A stretch of DNA of 13,381 nt from assembly GCA_964650845.1 (NCBI GenBank), contig CAZYXR010000077.1, forward strand, positions 1 to 13,381. The letters run 5' to 3'. Position 1 is the stretch's first letter. The number at the start of each line of letters is the position of its first letter. The DNA is from UBA7692 sp964650845. GTDB lineage: Bacteria; Bacteroidota; Bacteroidia; Chitinophagales; LD1. Below, piece after piece: positions 7,822 to 13,381 of this stretch. The notes beneath the pieces were generated by a model. That model ran no database searches. It saw only the letters and a program-made list of their open reading frames with translations, and was not told where the DNA came from. The position numbers and the translations under genes are program-made.

Positions 7822-8601
7822 ATGACAACCAACGAGCACAATTCAACAGAAAATAAAAAATCATTTTCTAATTTATCATCAATAATTATTGTCGCAATAA
7901 TTATTTTAAGTATTGTAGCGGGTGCTTACTTTATTTTAAAAAATAAATCTACTGCTGCCAAAGCAACCACCGCCATTGAGCAACAACAAATATCGCCACA
8001 AGAACAATTGCAAAATGCAATAGCAGCAGCACAAAACGCACCCAATATTCAAAATTTAATCAATCTTGGATTGGCATATTTTAATAACCAAAAATATATT
8101 GAATCCATTGCAATAAACACACGAGTTTTACAAATGGATTCCACAAACACTATTGCTTACAACAACATTTGCGCTGCATACAACAACCTTAGCAGGCACG
8201 AGGAAGCGATAACTTTTGGAAACAAAGCACTACAATATGACACTAGCAACGTATTAGCAAAAAACAATATTGCATTTGCCGAAAAAAGAATTGAAACAAT
8301 AAAAGCATTGCATCAAAAAATAAAAGAAAATACAGAAAAAAATGACGTAGTGGAACTTGGCTTGTACTATTATACAAGAAAAGAGTTTTCAAAAGCAATA
8401 GATATTTATGAAACAGGCATTGCAACACTTGGCGAAGACGCGCTTTTATTAAATAATCTTTGTGCTTCCTATTGCGAAATAAAAGAATGGGACAAAGCAA
8501 TTATTTATGGCGAAAAAGCATTAATAATTCAACCCGATTTTACACTCGCTAAAAACAATTTGCAATGGGCAAATGACGGAAAAGCAGGAAAATACAATTA
8601 A
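7822..8601 (+). CDS. Membrane-anchored TPR protein
   Basis: 259 residues. A short polar N-terminus is followed by one membrane helix (about 19-40), a Gln/Ala-rich linker (45-75) and at least four tetratricopeptide repeats in two pairs: about 76-109, 110-143, 174-207 and 208-241. The pairs are separated by a Lys/Glu-rich helix (150-172). The second repeat of each pair carries an NN-L/I-C-A-Y/S signature (NNICAAYNN and NNLCASYCE), suggesting an internal duplication of a two-repeat unit. The orientation (N-in, TPRs in the periplasm) is inferred from the single anchor. TPRs mediate protein-protein contact, so this may hold the neighbouring glycosyltransferase or other envelope proteins together. 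It resembles the TPR domains that follow or accompany GT-C oligosaccharyltransferases. Start ATG 7822 is 7 nt after the previous stop. Confidence 0.85.
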   Translation: MTTNEHNSTENKKSFSNLSSIIIVAIIILSIVAGAYFILKNKSTAAKATTAIEQQQISPQEQLQNAIAAAQNAPNIQNLINLGLAYFNNQKYIESIAINTRVLQMDSTNTIAYNNICAAYNNLSRHEEAITFGNKALQYDTSNVLAKNNIAFAEKRIETIKALHQKIKENTEKNDVVELGLYYYTRKEFSKAIDIYETGIATLGEDALLLNNLCASYCEIKEWDKAIIYGEKALIIQPDFTLAKNNLQWANDGKAGKYN

Positions 8602-8617
8602 ATAAATTTATTTTTTT

Positions 8618-9502
8618 ATGGTTACATACAATCCCAAAGACTGGTTTGCATTTATTTTCAGGTTTCACAAAGCCGACACATTTCGCCAGCTAACACCAAT
8701 GATGGCAGCCATGGGTGTATATTCCTTTTTTGTGGCATGGTTAGAAATTGAAGTGTGGCATGTTTCAAAAACCAATCCACTCACCAATGTATCGGTAATG
8801 CACTCCACACTTGGCTTTGTCATTTCACTATTGCTGGTTTTTAGAACCAATACCGCTTACGACCGCTGGTGGGAAGGCCGAAGAAATTGGGGCGCACTTG
8901 TAAACTGCAGTCGAAATCTTGCAATAAAACTACACGCAGTTTTAGGCGAAAAAAATGCCGATGACCGCTTCTTTTTTTCTCACATGATACCAAATTATGC
9001 TTTTGCGCTAAAAAATCATTTACGTAAAAAAAATGACACGAGTGAATTCACGGAAATATCATTAATGAATAATGATTTATCAAAAAACATTCAGCACGTT
9101 CCAAATAGAATTGCACGAATGATTTACGAACGAATAAATGTGCTGTATGAAAATGGTGTTGTAAAAAACGAGCAACTGATATTATTAAACAACGAAGCAC
9201 AACAACTCACCGAAATTTGTGGAGCTTGCGAACGAATAAAAAATACACCAATTCCATTTTCGTATAGCTCGTTTATTAAGAAATTTATTTTTTTCTATAT
9301 CATGACCCTGCCTTGGGGCTATGTATTTTCGGTTGGCTATTTTATTATTCCAATTGTAATTTTAATTTTTTATGTGTTGGCAAGTTTAGAGTTGATTGCT
9401 GAAGAAATAGAAGACCCTTTTGGAGCAGATGCAAATGATTTACCAACGGATGAGATAAGTGAAAACATCAGACGAGCTGTAAGCGAAATAATGGGCAAAT
9501 AA
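8618..9502 (+). CDS. Bestrophin-family anion channel
   Basis: 294 residues of the bacterial bestrophin (YneE-type) family, pentameric ligand-free channels of the inner membrane; bacterial members studied conduct ions and animal ones conduct chloride. The signature FRTNTAYDRWWEGRRNWG lies at 75-92, followed by NCSRNLA. A second conserved block, GACERIKNTPIPFSYS, is at 202-217, and the C-terminal EEIEDPFGADANDLP at 262-276 is the family's acidic turn. Hydrophobic helices are at about 27-46, 63-75, 222-240 and 241-260. Length is typical. It is the last gene of the run that starts with the histidine kinase, 16 nt after the TPR gene, and is convergent with the frameshifted glycosyltransferase, only 7 nt between the two stops. 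The membership is clear; ion selectivity cannot be read from the sequence. Confidence 0.93.
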   Translation: MVTYNPKDWFAFIFRFHKADTFRQLTPMMAAMGVYSFFVAWLEIEVWHVSKTNPLTNVSVMHSTLGFVISLLLVFRTNTAYDRWWEGRRNWGALVNCSRNLAIKLHAVLGEKNADDRFFFSHMIPNYAFALKNHLRKKNDTSEFTEISLMNNDLSKNIQHVPNRIARMIYERINVLYENGVVKNEQLILLNNEAQQLTEICGACERIKNTPIPFSYSSFIKKFIFFYIMTLPWGYVFSVGYFIIPIVILIFYVLASLELIAEEIEDPFGADANDLPTDEISENIRRAVSEIMGK

Positions 9503-9509
9503 ATTGCTC
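9493..9509. terminator. Small hairpin at the bestrophin stop codon (possible weak terminator)
   Basis: GGGCAA (9493-9498) pairs with TTGCTC (9504-9509) with one G.U pair around an ATAAA loop that contains the TAA stop of the bestrophin gene. What follows on the plus strand is only moderately T-rich. The 7-nt space between convergent stops makes a shared terminator plausible but not proven. Confidence 0.35.
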
Positions 9510-10233
9510 TTACTTCTTGTAGGATTGAAACAAACTATTCCAGCGAATACGCAACACACCGCCAATTGCTTCTTTTACAATATTGGTGCTCATTTTACTA
9601 ACTCCTTCTACACGCTCAGTAAAAATTATTGGAATTTCCTTTACCCGAAAACCCAATTGTTTGGTGGCAAATTTCATTTCAATTTGAAAGGTATAACCTA
9701 CAAATTTTATATTATCTAAATTAATAGTTTCTAGCACTTTCCTTTTAAAGCAAACAAAGCCGGCAGTAGTATCTGCAATACCAATCCAGGTTACAAGATT
9801 TACATAAACAGAAGCAACCTTAGAAAGTGCGGCTGAATGGCCAATTTACAAAACCACCGCCCTGCACGTAGCGCGAACCCACTACTAAATCGCAACCATT
9901 TTGCGCCTCCTGCAACAAACGCACCAAATCATCGGGGTTATGGCTAAAATCGCAATCCATTTCAAAAATGTAATCGTAGCCGCGCTCCAGCGCCCACTTA
10001 AAGCCTGCAATGTATGCAGTACCCAATCCAAGTTTACCACTACGCTTAATAATGCTTAACCTGCCCGTAAAATCTGCCTGAAGTTTTTTTACCACAGCAG
10101 CAGTGCCATCGGGCGAACCGTCATCTATCACCAGCAAATGAAATTCGGGTTGCAACGACATTACTTTGCGCACCATTTTCTCAATGTTGCCCAGTTCGTT
10201 GTAGGTGGGAATAATAACTACGTTTTTGCTCAA
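9510..10233 (-). pseudogene. Polyprenol-phosphate-mannose-synthase-like glycosyltransferase, frameshifted
   Basis: A GT2 enzyme of the DPM1 type split into two frames. The N-terminal piece (10233-9820) has VIIPTYNE, VIDDGSPDGT, the metal-binding DCD in EMDCDFSHNP, and VVGSRY, then stops with TAA at 9822-9820. The C-terminal piece continues in the next frame from about 9832 through ADTTAGFVCFKRKVLE, YTFQIEMKF and SKMS to 9510. Together they give a normal length of about 240 residues. The break is at GCCGC on the minus strand (forward 9829-9833); one more tandem copy would restore the frame and the expected spacing. Members transfer mannose or glucose from a nucleotide donor to polyprenyl phosphate, a donor for GT-C enzymes. 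The start appears to be TTG at 10233, since no ATG lies between it and an upstream in-frame stop. Whether the break is real or an assembly error cannot be told here. Confidence 0.85.
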
Positions 10234-10298
10234 AACTATTGGTGGATTTATGCGAAGATAAATTTATTGGTGGCGCGAACGAATTCTTTAATACTCTT

Positions 10299-10706
10299 TC
10301 ACACCGGATATTCAAAATAATTCCTGTCTGTTTCCCACATTTTTACTACCAAATCATATTGCGCATCTAACTTGGCACGAATTAAGTTATACACAACCAC
10401 AACTATGTTTTCTCCGGTTGGGTTCAAATTTTTAAACTCTGGCGTATCAAGATTCAAGTTTTTGTGATCGAAACGCTCAATCACTTCTTGTTCAATTATC
10501 TCGGCAAGTATTTTTAAATCAATAACATATCCGGTTTCAACATTTACTTCGCCCACCACCTTAATTTCCAATTTATAATTATGCCCGTGCCAATTTGGAT
10601 TATTGCACAAGCCAAAAACCTCTTCGTTTTTTTCAAACGACCAATCTTGGCGATAAAGGCGATGTGCAGCATTGAACTGCGCTTTTCTAAATACAGCTAC
10701 ACGCAT
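10299..10706 (-). CDS. queD: 6-carboxytetrahydropterin synthase / 6-pyruvoyl-tetrahydropterin synthase family
   Basis: 135 residues from ATG 10706; the longer frame from 10736 adds ten unconserved residues and would begin upstream of the predicted transcription start. Motifs: FNAAHRL (zinc His), GLCNNPNWHGHNYKLEI with the catalytic Cys and the HGH zinc ligands, the substrate-binding FDHKNLN, and PTGENIVVV with the conserved Glu. The family converts 7,8-dihydroneopterin triphosphate; QueD makes 6-carboxy-5,6,7,8-tetrahydropterin for queuosine, while PTPS makes 6-pyruvoyltetrahydropterin. In bacteria of this group QueD is the usual assignment. The form with two additional residues between Cys and HGH is also seen in Bacteroidota members. 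It lies 65 nt upstream of the broken glycosyltransferase on the same strand and is divergent from the nitrilase gene. No queuosine partners are nearby. Confidence 0.88.
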   Translation of the reverse strand: MRVAVFRKAQFNAAHRLYRQDWSFEKNEEVFGLCNNPNWHGHNYKLEIKVVGEVNVETGYVIDLKILAEIIEQEVIERFDHKNLNLDTPEFKNLNPTGENIVVVVYNLIRAKLDAQYDLVVKMWETDRNYFEYPV

Positions 10707-10729
10707 AAAAGTGATTTTGATGGCAATAA

Positions 10730-10737
10730 TAAACATA
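10730..10737 (-). promoter_or_regulatory. Candidate -7 element for queD
   Basis: TATGTTTA on the minus strand matches the fixed TAnnTTTG positions except the last base. Transcription would start about 17 nt upstream of the ATG at 10706. A TTTG occurs 23 nt upstream, a little further than the usual spacing. Confidence 0.3.
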
Positions 10738-10770
10738 TTAAAAAAGGAATTTGTTTACACCAAAAACTGC

Positions 10771-10798
10771 TTGCTTTAATTTGAGCAGCGTATGTTTG
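10771..10798 (+). promoter_or_regulatory. Bacteroidota-type promoter for the nitrilase-family gene
   Basis: TATGTTTG (10791-10798) matches TAnnTTTG exactly, with a TTG at 10771-10773 as -33 element and a 17-nt spacer. Predicted start near 10802 leaves a leader of about 18 nt before the ATG at 10820. Confidence 0.45.
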
Positions 10799-10819
10799 CT
10801 CCGAAAATTTTATACAACA

Positions 10820-11646
10820 ATGAAACTTGCCCTTGCGCAACTTTTAGTAGAAGGCACCGAACCCGACCGCAATTTTGAACGAGCCGAAAAACTTATTGCA
10901 CGAGCACAAAAAGAGCTATGCGACATGGTGCTGCTTCCCGAAACTATTGACTTTGCTTGGACCCACCCCGATGCGCTGCAACATGCAAAAACCATTCCCG
11001 GAGCGCACAGCGAAGTATTTTGTGCGCTTGCTATCAAATACAATATTTGGATTTGCGTTGGCTTAACCGAAAAAACAGCCTCCGGCAACTTCAACGCTGC
11101 CCTGCTGATTGACAATACAGGAATCATCATTGGCAAACACCGCAAAATAAACCTGCTTACGGTTGAGTTTCCTTACTACGAAATTGGGCAAAAACTGGAA
11201 GTATTTAATACGCCATTTGGCAAAATAGGCTTAAATATATGTGCCGACAATTATTTAGATGCCATTGATATTGGGCATGTATTGGCGCGAATGGGCGCAC
11301 AAATTATTCTTGCACCATCGTCATGGACGGTTNNNNNNNNNNTGAGGCAGAAGACCCCTACCGAGATAAATGGATAAAACCCTTAAGTATTTTGGCAAAA
11401 ACTCACAACATGGTTATTGCCAGTGCCACCAGTGTAGGCTACATTGTTGGTGGTCCATACGAAGGCAAAAAAATGGTCGGATGTTCACTTTGCGTTGGCA
11501 AGGAAGGCATCATAGCACAAGGTATTTTCAACGAGTTTGCTGGCGATTTAATTATTGCAGAATTTGAGGTTCCTAAACGAGCATATAAAGGAACAGAAAT
11601 TGGTGCATCACTTTCAAAATTGGGATTCAATTTTGAAGGCAAATAG
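10820..11646 (+). CDS. Carbon-nitrogen hydrolase (nitrilase superfamily), interrupted by an assembly gap
   Basis: The protein begins MKLALAQLLVEGTEPDRNF at ATG 10820 and reaches residue 171 (SSWTV) before ten N at 11333-11342. It resumes in another frame as EAEDPYRDKW and runs 100 residues to TAG at 11644-11646. The catalytic triad of the superfamily is visible: Glu41 (LLPETIDF), Lys109 (GKHRKINLL) and Cys141 (GLNICADNY). These enzymes hydrolyse amide or nitrile C-N bonds in the cytoplasm; total length of about 275 residues fits amidase-type members. The particular substrate is not evident. The frame change requires a real gap of length 2 modulo 3, so it does not indicate a mutation. An in-frame longer start from 10751 (TTG) is unconvincing. 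The gene is convergent with the PKD gene (12 nt between stops) and divergent from queD. Confidence 0.88.
11333..11342. other. Assembly gap (10 N)
   Basis: Ten N inside the nitrilase-family gene. The flanking frames differ by a phase that excludes a 10-nt gap; the true length must be 2 modulo 3 if the gene is intact. Family alignment from memory suggests about 14 nt are missing between SSWTV and EAEDPY. Confidence 0.98.
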
Positions 11647-11657
11647 CACTTTCAAAA
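11611..11657 (+). repeat. Overlapping alternative hairpins at the 3' end of the nitrilase-family gene
   Basis: Arm 1, CTTTCAAAATTG (11611-11622), pairs with arm 2, CAATTTTGAAGG (11628-11639), giving ten perfect pairs plus T.G and C-G. Arm 2 can instead pair with arm 3, CTTTCAAAA (11649-11657), over nine pairs, with the TAG stop in its loop. Arms 1 and 3 share the direct repeat CTTTCAAAA. No strong T tract follows on the plus strand, so a terminator role for the second stem is uncertain. Confidence 0.45.
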
Positions 11658-11658
11658 A

Positions 11659-12657
11659 CTACATCAACTTCTTTTTAGTTTCAATTTCCAAATCCAAAAT
11701 GCAGTTATTGGCATTTGTTCTATTACGCGACTTTTTGATGTAAATTTTCTTTTCGCCTTTCAATTTGCCGAACAGTTCCGTCAAAGTCATTTTCTCGGCA
11801 TTATTCACCGTTACGGTAATGTTGCCTTTACCGCATGAGTATGTAAGCAAATCTTCCAGCTTAGTTTTTCCTTTAGCCACATCATTCAGCAATTTCATAA
11901 AATCTTCATCGCTTATCAATGGAGCTTTTACGCCTGCCGGCAATGGATTTGCAGCCGCAACGGGAGCCTCGACCGCTTGTGGAGCATTAGCACTTCCGCC
12001 ACCGCCTCCGGCAACAGGCGCATCATTTGCAGCTCTTTTTTGAACGTTTACCGACTGCGTTACAACATTTGAATTTCCATTAACATATACAGTTACGTTT
12101 TTGGATCCTGTTGTGCTAAAAGTGTAAGTTACTTGCTTGCCACTGGCATCTGTGCGTTCGGTTTCGCCAAAGTTCCAATCAAAAGATGAAGCATTGCTAG
12201 AGTCGGCAACAAACGTAGCGGGTTCACCAACATATACACGCTTAGGCAACTTCACAATAGGCAAAACCAATTGCTCGCCCAATTGCTGAACTGGCGCTTT
12301 TTTGGGCAGAATAGTTACAGTCAATTGCTTATCGCATGAATTGTTTACTACCAATTTAATGGTGTACTTGCCGGGATTATCGAATACGTGAATAGGAGAT
12401 TTAATTTTAGCCAACGGAGTATTGTCTCCAAAATCCCACTCCCAAGACTGCGCGCCAAAAGTTGTATCTTTTAATGTAACTACCTCGCCAGCCCTAAATC
12501 CGTCAGACATAACAGCAAAGCCAACCTTGCTGCAATCTTCGCCAGTAAACGAACGAAAAGCAACTACACCTAACAACAAAAAAATGAAAGCGAAAAATGT
12601 GTAAATAACAGTTGCGTCTAACGATGTTCTTGCTATTGGAGTTGAATTGTTTGCCAT
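11659..12657 (-). CDS. PKD-domain membrane protein next to T6SS genes (possible envelope-complex component)
   Basis: 332 residues. A short polar N-terminus precedes one membrane helix (about 16-35), so the bulk should face the periplasm. Two PKD (Ig-like) domains follow: about 45-117 with WEWDFGD (72-78), and about 134-206 with DWNFGE (160-165). A Gly/Ala/Pro-rich linker (210-245) connects to a C-terminal domain of about 85 residues with SDEDFMKLLNDVAKGK, a Cys-containing strand (YSCGKGNITVTV) and KKIYIKKSRN. PKD domains are beta-sandwiches used for protein or glycan contact. The gene is 46 nt downstream of the PAAR gene on the same strand, with tssH just beyond, so I infer a role in the Bacteroidota T6SS, perhaps as one of the phylum-specific TssN-R envelope proteins (TssP or TssO type); this is not shown by sequence alone. 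The C-terminal domain is not one I recognise. Confidence 0.75.
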   Translation of the reverse strand: MANNSTPIARTSLDATVIYTFFAFIFLLLGVVAFRSFTGEDCSKVGFAVMSDGFRAGEVVTLKDTTFGAQSWEWDFGDNTPLAKIKSPIHVFDNPGKYTIKLVVNNSCDKQLTVTILPKKAPVQQLGEQLVLPIVKLPKRVYVGEPATFVADSSNASSFDWNFGETERTDASGKQVTYTFSTTGSKNVTVYVNGNSNVVTQSVNVQKRAANDAPVAGGGGGSANAPQAVEAPVAAANPLPAGVKAPLISDEDFMKLLNDVAKGKTKLEDLLTYSCGKGNITVTVNNAEKMTLTELFGKLKGEKKIYIKKSRNRTNANNCILDLEIETKKKLM

Positions 12658-12703
12658 GCAGCGAAAATATATTTATTGCAGTACTCTACTTGTTTAAAAA
12701 AAA

Positions 12704-13009
12704 TTATCCGCCTATCATAACAGTCGGAAAGCCAGCTACAATTGAGCCGCCATGGGCAGTTGTATCACCCATTCGCGCTGCAGGTTTGCCTCCAATCATT
12801 ACTGTAGCCGAACCTTTTATTATACTATCTGGCGGCCCTACACACACACACATATCGCCCACTGTTGCAGCGGGCAATCCGCCAATCAACACAGTTGGAG
12901 TGCCCGGCCCGGTTATTGGTCCACCAACATGAGGAATTGGCGAAGGCACTGCCGGAGTTTGCATCGGGCAGGTGTGCATATCTGTAAGTCTTGCGGCTGG
13001 TTGACCCAT
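12704..13009 (-). CDS. PAAR-domain protein, T6SS spike tip
   Basis: 101 residues made almost entirely of PAAR repeats: MGQPAARLTDMHTCPMQ at the start, GTPTVLIGGLPAATVGD in the middle, then GSATVMIGGKPAARMGDTTAHGG and a closing FPTVMIGG. His12, Cys14, His27, Cys54/Cys56 and His86 are the candidate zinc ligands. PAAR proteins fold into a small cone capping VgrG at the tip of the T6SS spike and help carry effectors across the target envelope. This one has no extra N- or C-terminal effector domain, so it is a bare tip that would rely on separate cargo. A TG dinucleotide run encodes CVCV (complement of 12840-12851). It is divergent from tssH and followed by the PKD gene, which supports a T6SS role rather than another contractile system. 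Confidence 0.93.
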   Translation of the reverse strand: MGQPAARLTDMHTCPMQTPAVPSPIPHVGGPITGPGTPTVLIGGLPAATVGDMCVCVGPPDSIIKGSATVMIGGKPAARMGDTTAHGGSIVAGFPTVMIGG

Positions 13010-13106
13010 AATTGAAAATCTTTTCTGTACGAAATTGGTGTGTAAATAAAAAACATTTGCATTTTCAAACCCAAGTTATTTTCAATTTAATCAAAAAAAC
13101 AGTTTC
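13010..13106. promoter_or_regulatory. Divergent PAAR/tssH regulatory region with three copies of an 8-bp motif
   Basis: TTGAAAAT occurs at 13012-13019 and its complement ATTTTCAA at 13061-13068 and 13078-13085. The outer pair extends to a perfect 10-bp inverted repeat (13010-13019 with 13078-13087). No convincing TAnnTTTG element is seen in either direction. The repeats could be operator sites for the T6SS genes, but the region is AT-rich and chance cannot be excluded. Confidence 0.35.
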
Positions 13107-13381
13107 ATGTCCTTCACCGATTCAGTTAAAAAAGCAGTACACATTGCTCAAGCACACGCAAAAGATTTTTCGCACAATACTTTCGGCCCTGCACATTTAT
13201 TAAAAGCATTATTGCATAAAGATGTAGGCATACGCAGCAAGTTAGAGTCATCGGGCAAGGATATTTTTTACATGGAAGAATGGGCGGATGTACGCATTGA
13301 AACTTATGCAAAAGGCCGCCCCGATGAAAACCCAAAACCCGATGCACAAGCCGAGGCTGTTTTTGCTGAGGCCGATAATAT
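13107..13381 (+). CDS. tssH: T6SS ATPase TssH (ClpV), N-terminal fragment
   Basis: The ATG at 13107 opens a frame that runs off the right edge after 91 codons. The protein starts MSFTDSVKKAVHIAQAHAKD and continues with the Clp repeat-type N-terminal domain: FGPAHLLKALLHKDVG, then KLESSGKD. TssH is the AAA+ unfoldase that binds the contracted TssB-TssC sheath through this domain and recycles it. The divergent PAAR gene and the PKD gene make TssH more likely than housekeeping ClpB or ClpC, and the ADVRIETYAKGRP segment differs from those. The Walker motifs lie outside the window, so the assignment rests on the N-domain and the neighbourhood. Expected full length is about 850 residues. Confidence 0.82.
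   Translation, partial: MSFTDSVKKAVHIAQAHAKDFSHNTFGPAHLLKALLHKDVGIRSKLESSGKDIFYMEEWADVRIETYAKGRPDENPKPDAQAEAVFAEADN

Noticed and set aside
10237..10273. Direct repeat TATTGGTGG (10237-10245 and 10265-10273) upstream of the broken glycosyltransferase
   Set aside because: Nine bases repeated once with no associated promoter; too little to call a binding site or a recombination scar.
11331..11346. Real frameshift in the nitrilase-family gene
   Set aside because: The phase change coincides with the N gap, whose length is a placeholder, so no mutation is needed to explain it.
11765..12043. 92-codon plus-strand frame opposite the PKD gene
   Set aside because: A shadow of the Gly/Ala/Pro-rich linker; low-complexity composition follows from the opposite strand.
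12840..12851. (AC)6 dinucleotide run in the PAAR gene as a phase-variation tract
   Set aside because: It encodes CVCV within a segment that, as I recall, is a common PAAR-family motif (CVCVGPPD). Six units are short, so coding constraint explains it better.
1..13381. CRISPR arrays, tRNA/rRNA genes, insertion sequences or prophage genes
   Set aside because: No regularly spaced repeats, cloverleaf-like segments, transposase or phage motifs were seen on either strand; gene content is mostly housekeeping and envelope-related.

Overview
The window looks like a chromosomal contig from a member of the Bacteroidota. The DNA is AT-rich. Several start regions carry the phylum's -7 promoter element TAnnTTTG instead of a sigma70-type -10 box, Shine-Dalgarno sequences are largely absent, and the gene families fit (fused gamma-alpha KorA, PKD-domain membrane protein, PAAR and TssH next to each other). 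The most likely placement is the Chitinophagales/Sphingobacteriales side of the phylum, but this is inference. A 10-N gap at 11333-11342 shows it is a draft or metagenome assembly.

Layout. 1-774 (-): 5' part of korA, a 2-oxoacid:ferredoxin oxidoreductase subunit, running off the left edge. 936-3149 (+): class A penicillin-binding protein. 3207-3767 (-): secreted chalcone-isomerase-like protein, convergent with the PBP and separated from it by a strong bidirectional hairpin terminator. 3863-4600 (+): unrecognised soluble protein, whose stop codon interlocks with that of a small three-helix membrane protein at 4597-4848 (-). 4937-9502 (+): a tightly spaced four-gene run of PhoR-like histidine kinase, polytopic GT-C-type glycosyltransferase resembling AftA arabinofuranosyltransferases, membrane-anchored TPR protein and bestrophin-type channel. 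9510-10706 (-): polyprenol-phosphate-mannose-synthase-like glycosyltransferase broken by a frameshift, and upstream of it a QueD/PTPS-family enzyme. 10820-11646 (+): nitrilase-superfamily amidohydrolase interrupted by the assembly gap. 11659-13009 (-): membrane protein with two PKD domains, then (upstream) a PAAR protein. 13107-end (+): N-terminus of TssH/ClpV.

The right end is very probably the edge of a Bacteroidota type VI secretion cluster (T6SS subtype iii): spike tip (PAAR), sheath-recycling ATPase (TssH) and a PKD membrane protein that may belong to the phylum-specific trans-envelope complex. The 97-bp divergent region between PAAR and tssH carries three copies of an 8-bp motif. The middle operon joins envelope sensing (kinase), a lipid-linked sugar transferase, a TPR scaffold and an ion channel. 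The rest is mostly housekeeping.

The main points for a second look are the AftA-like operon, the PKD/PAAR/TssH edge, the frameshifted glycosyltransferase whose frame would be restored by one extra copy of a 5-bp unit, two genes whose -7 element sits exactly 4 nt before the ATG (candidate leaderless mRNAs), and overlapping alternative hairpins at the end of the nitrilase gene.
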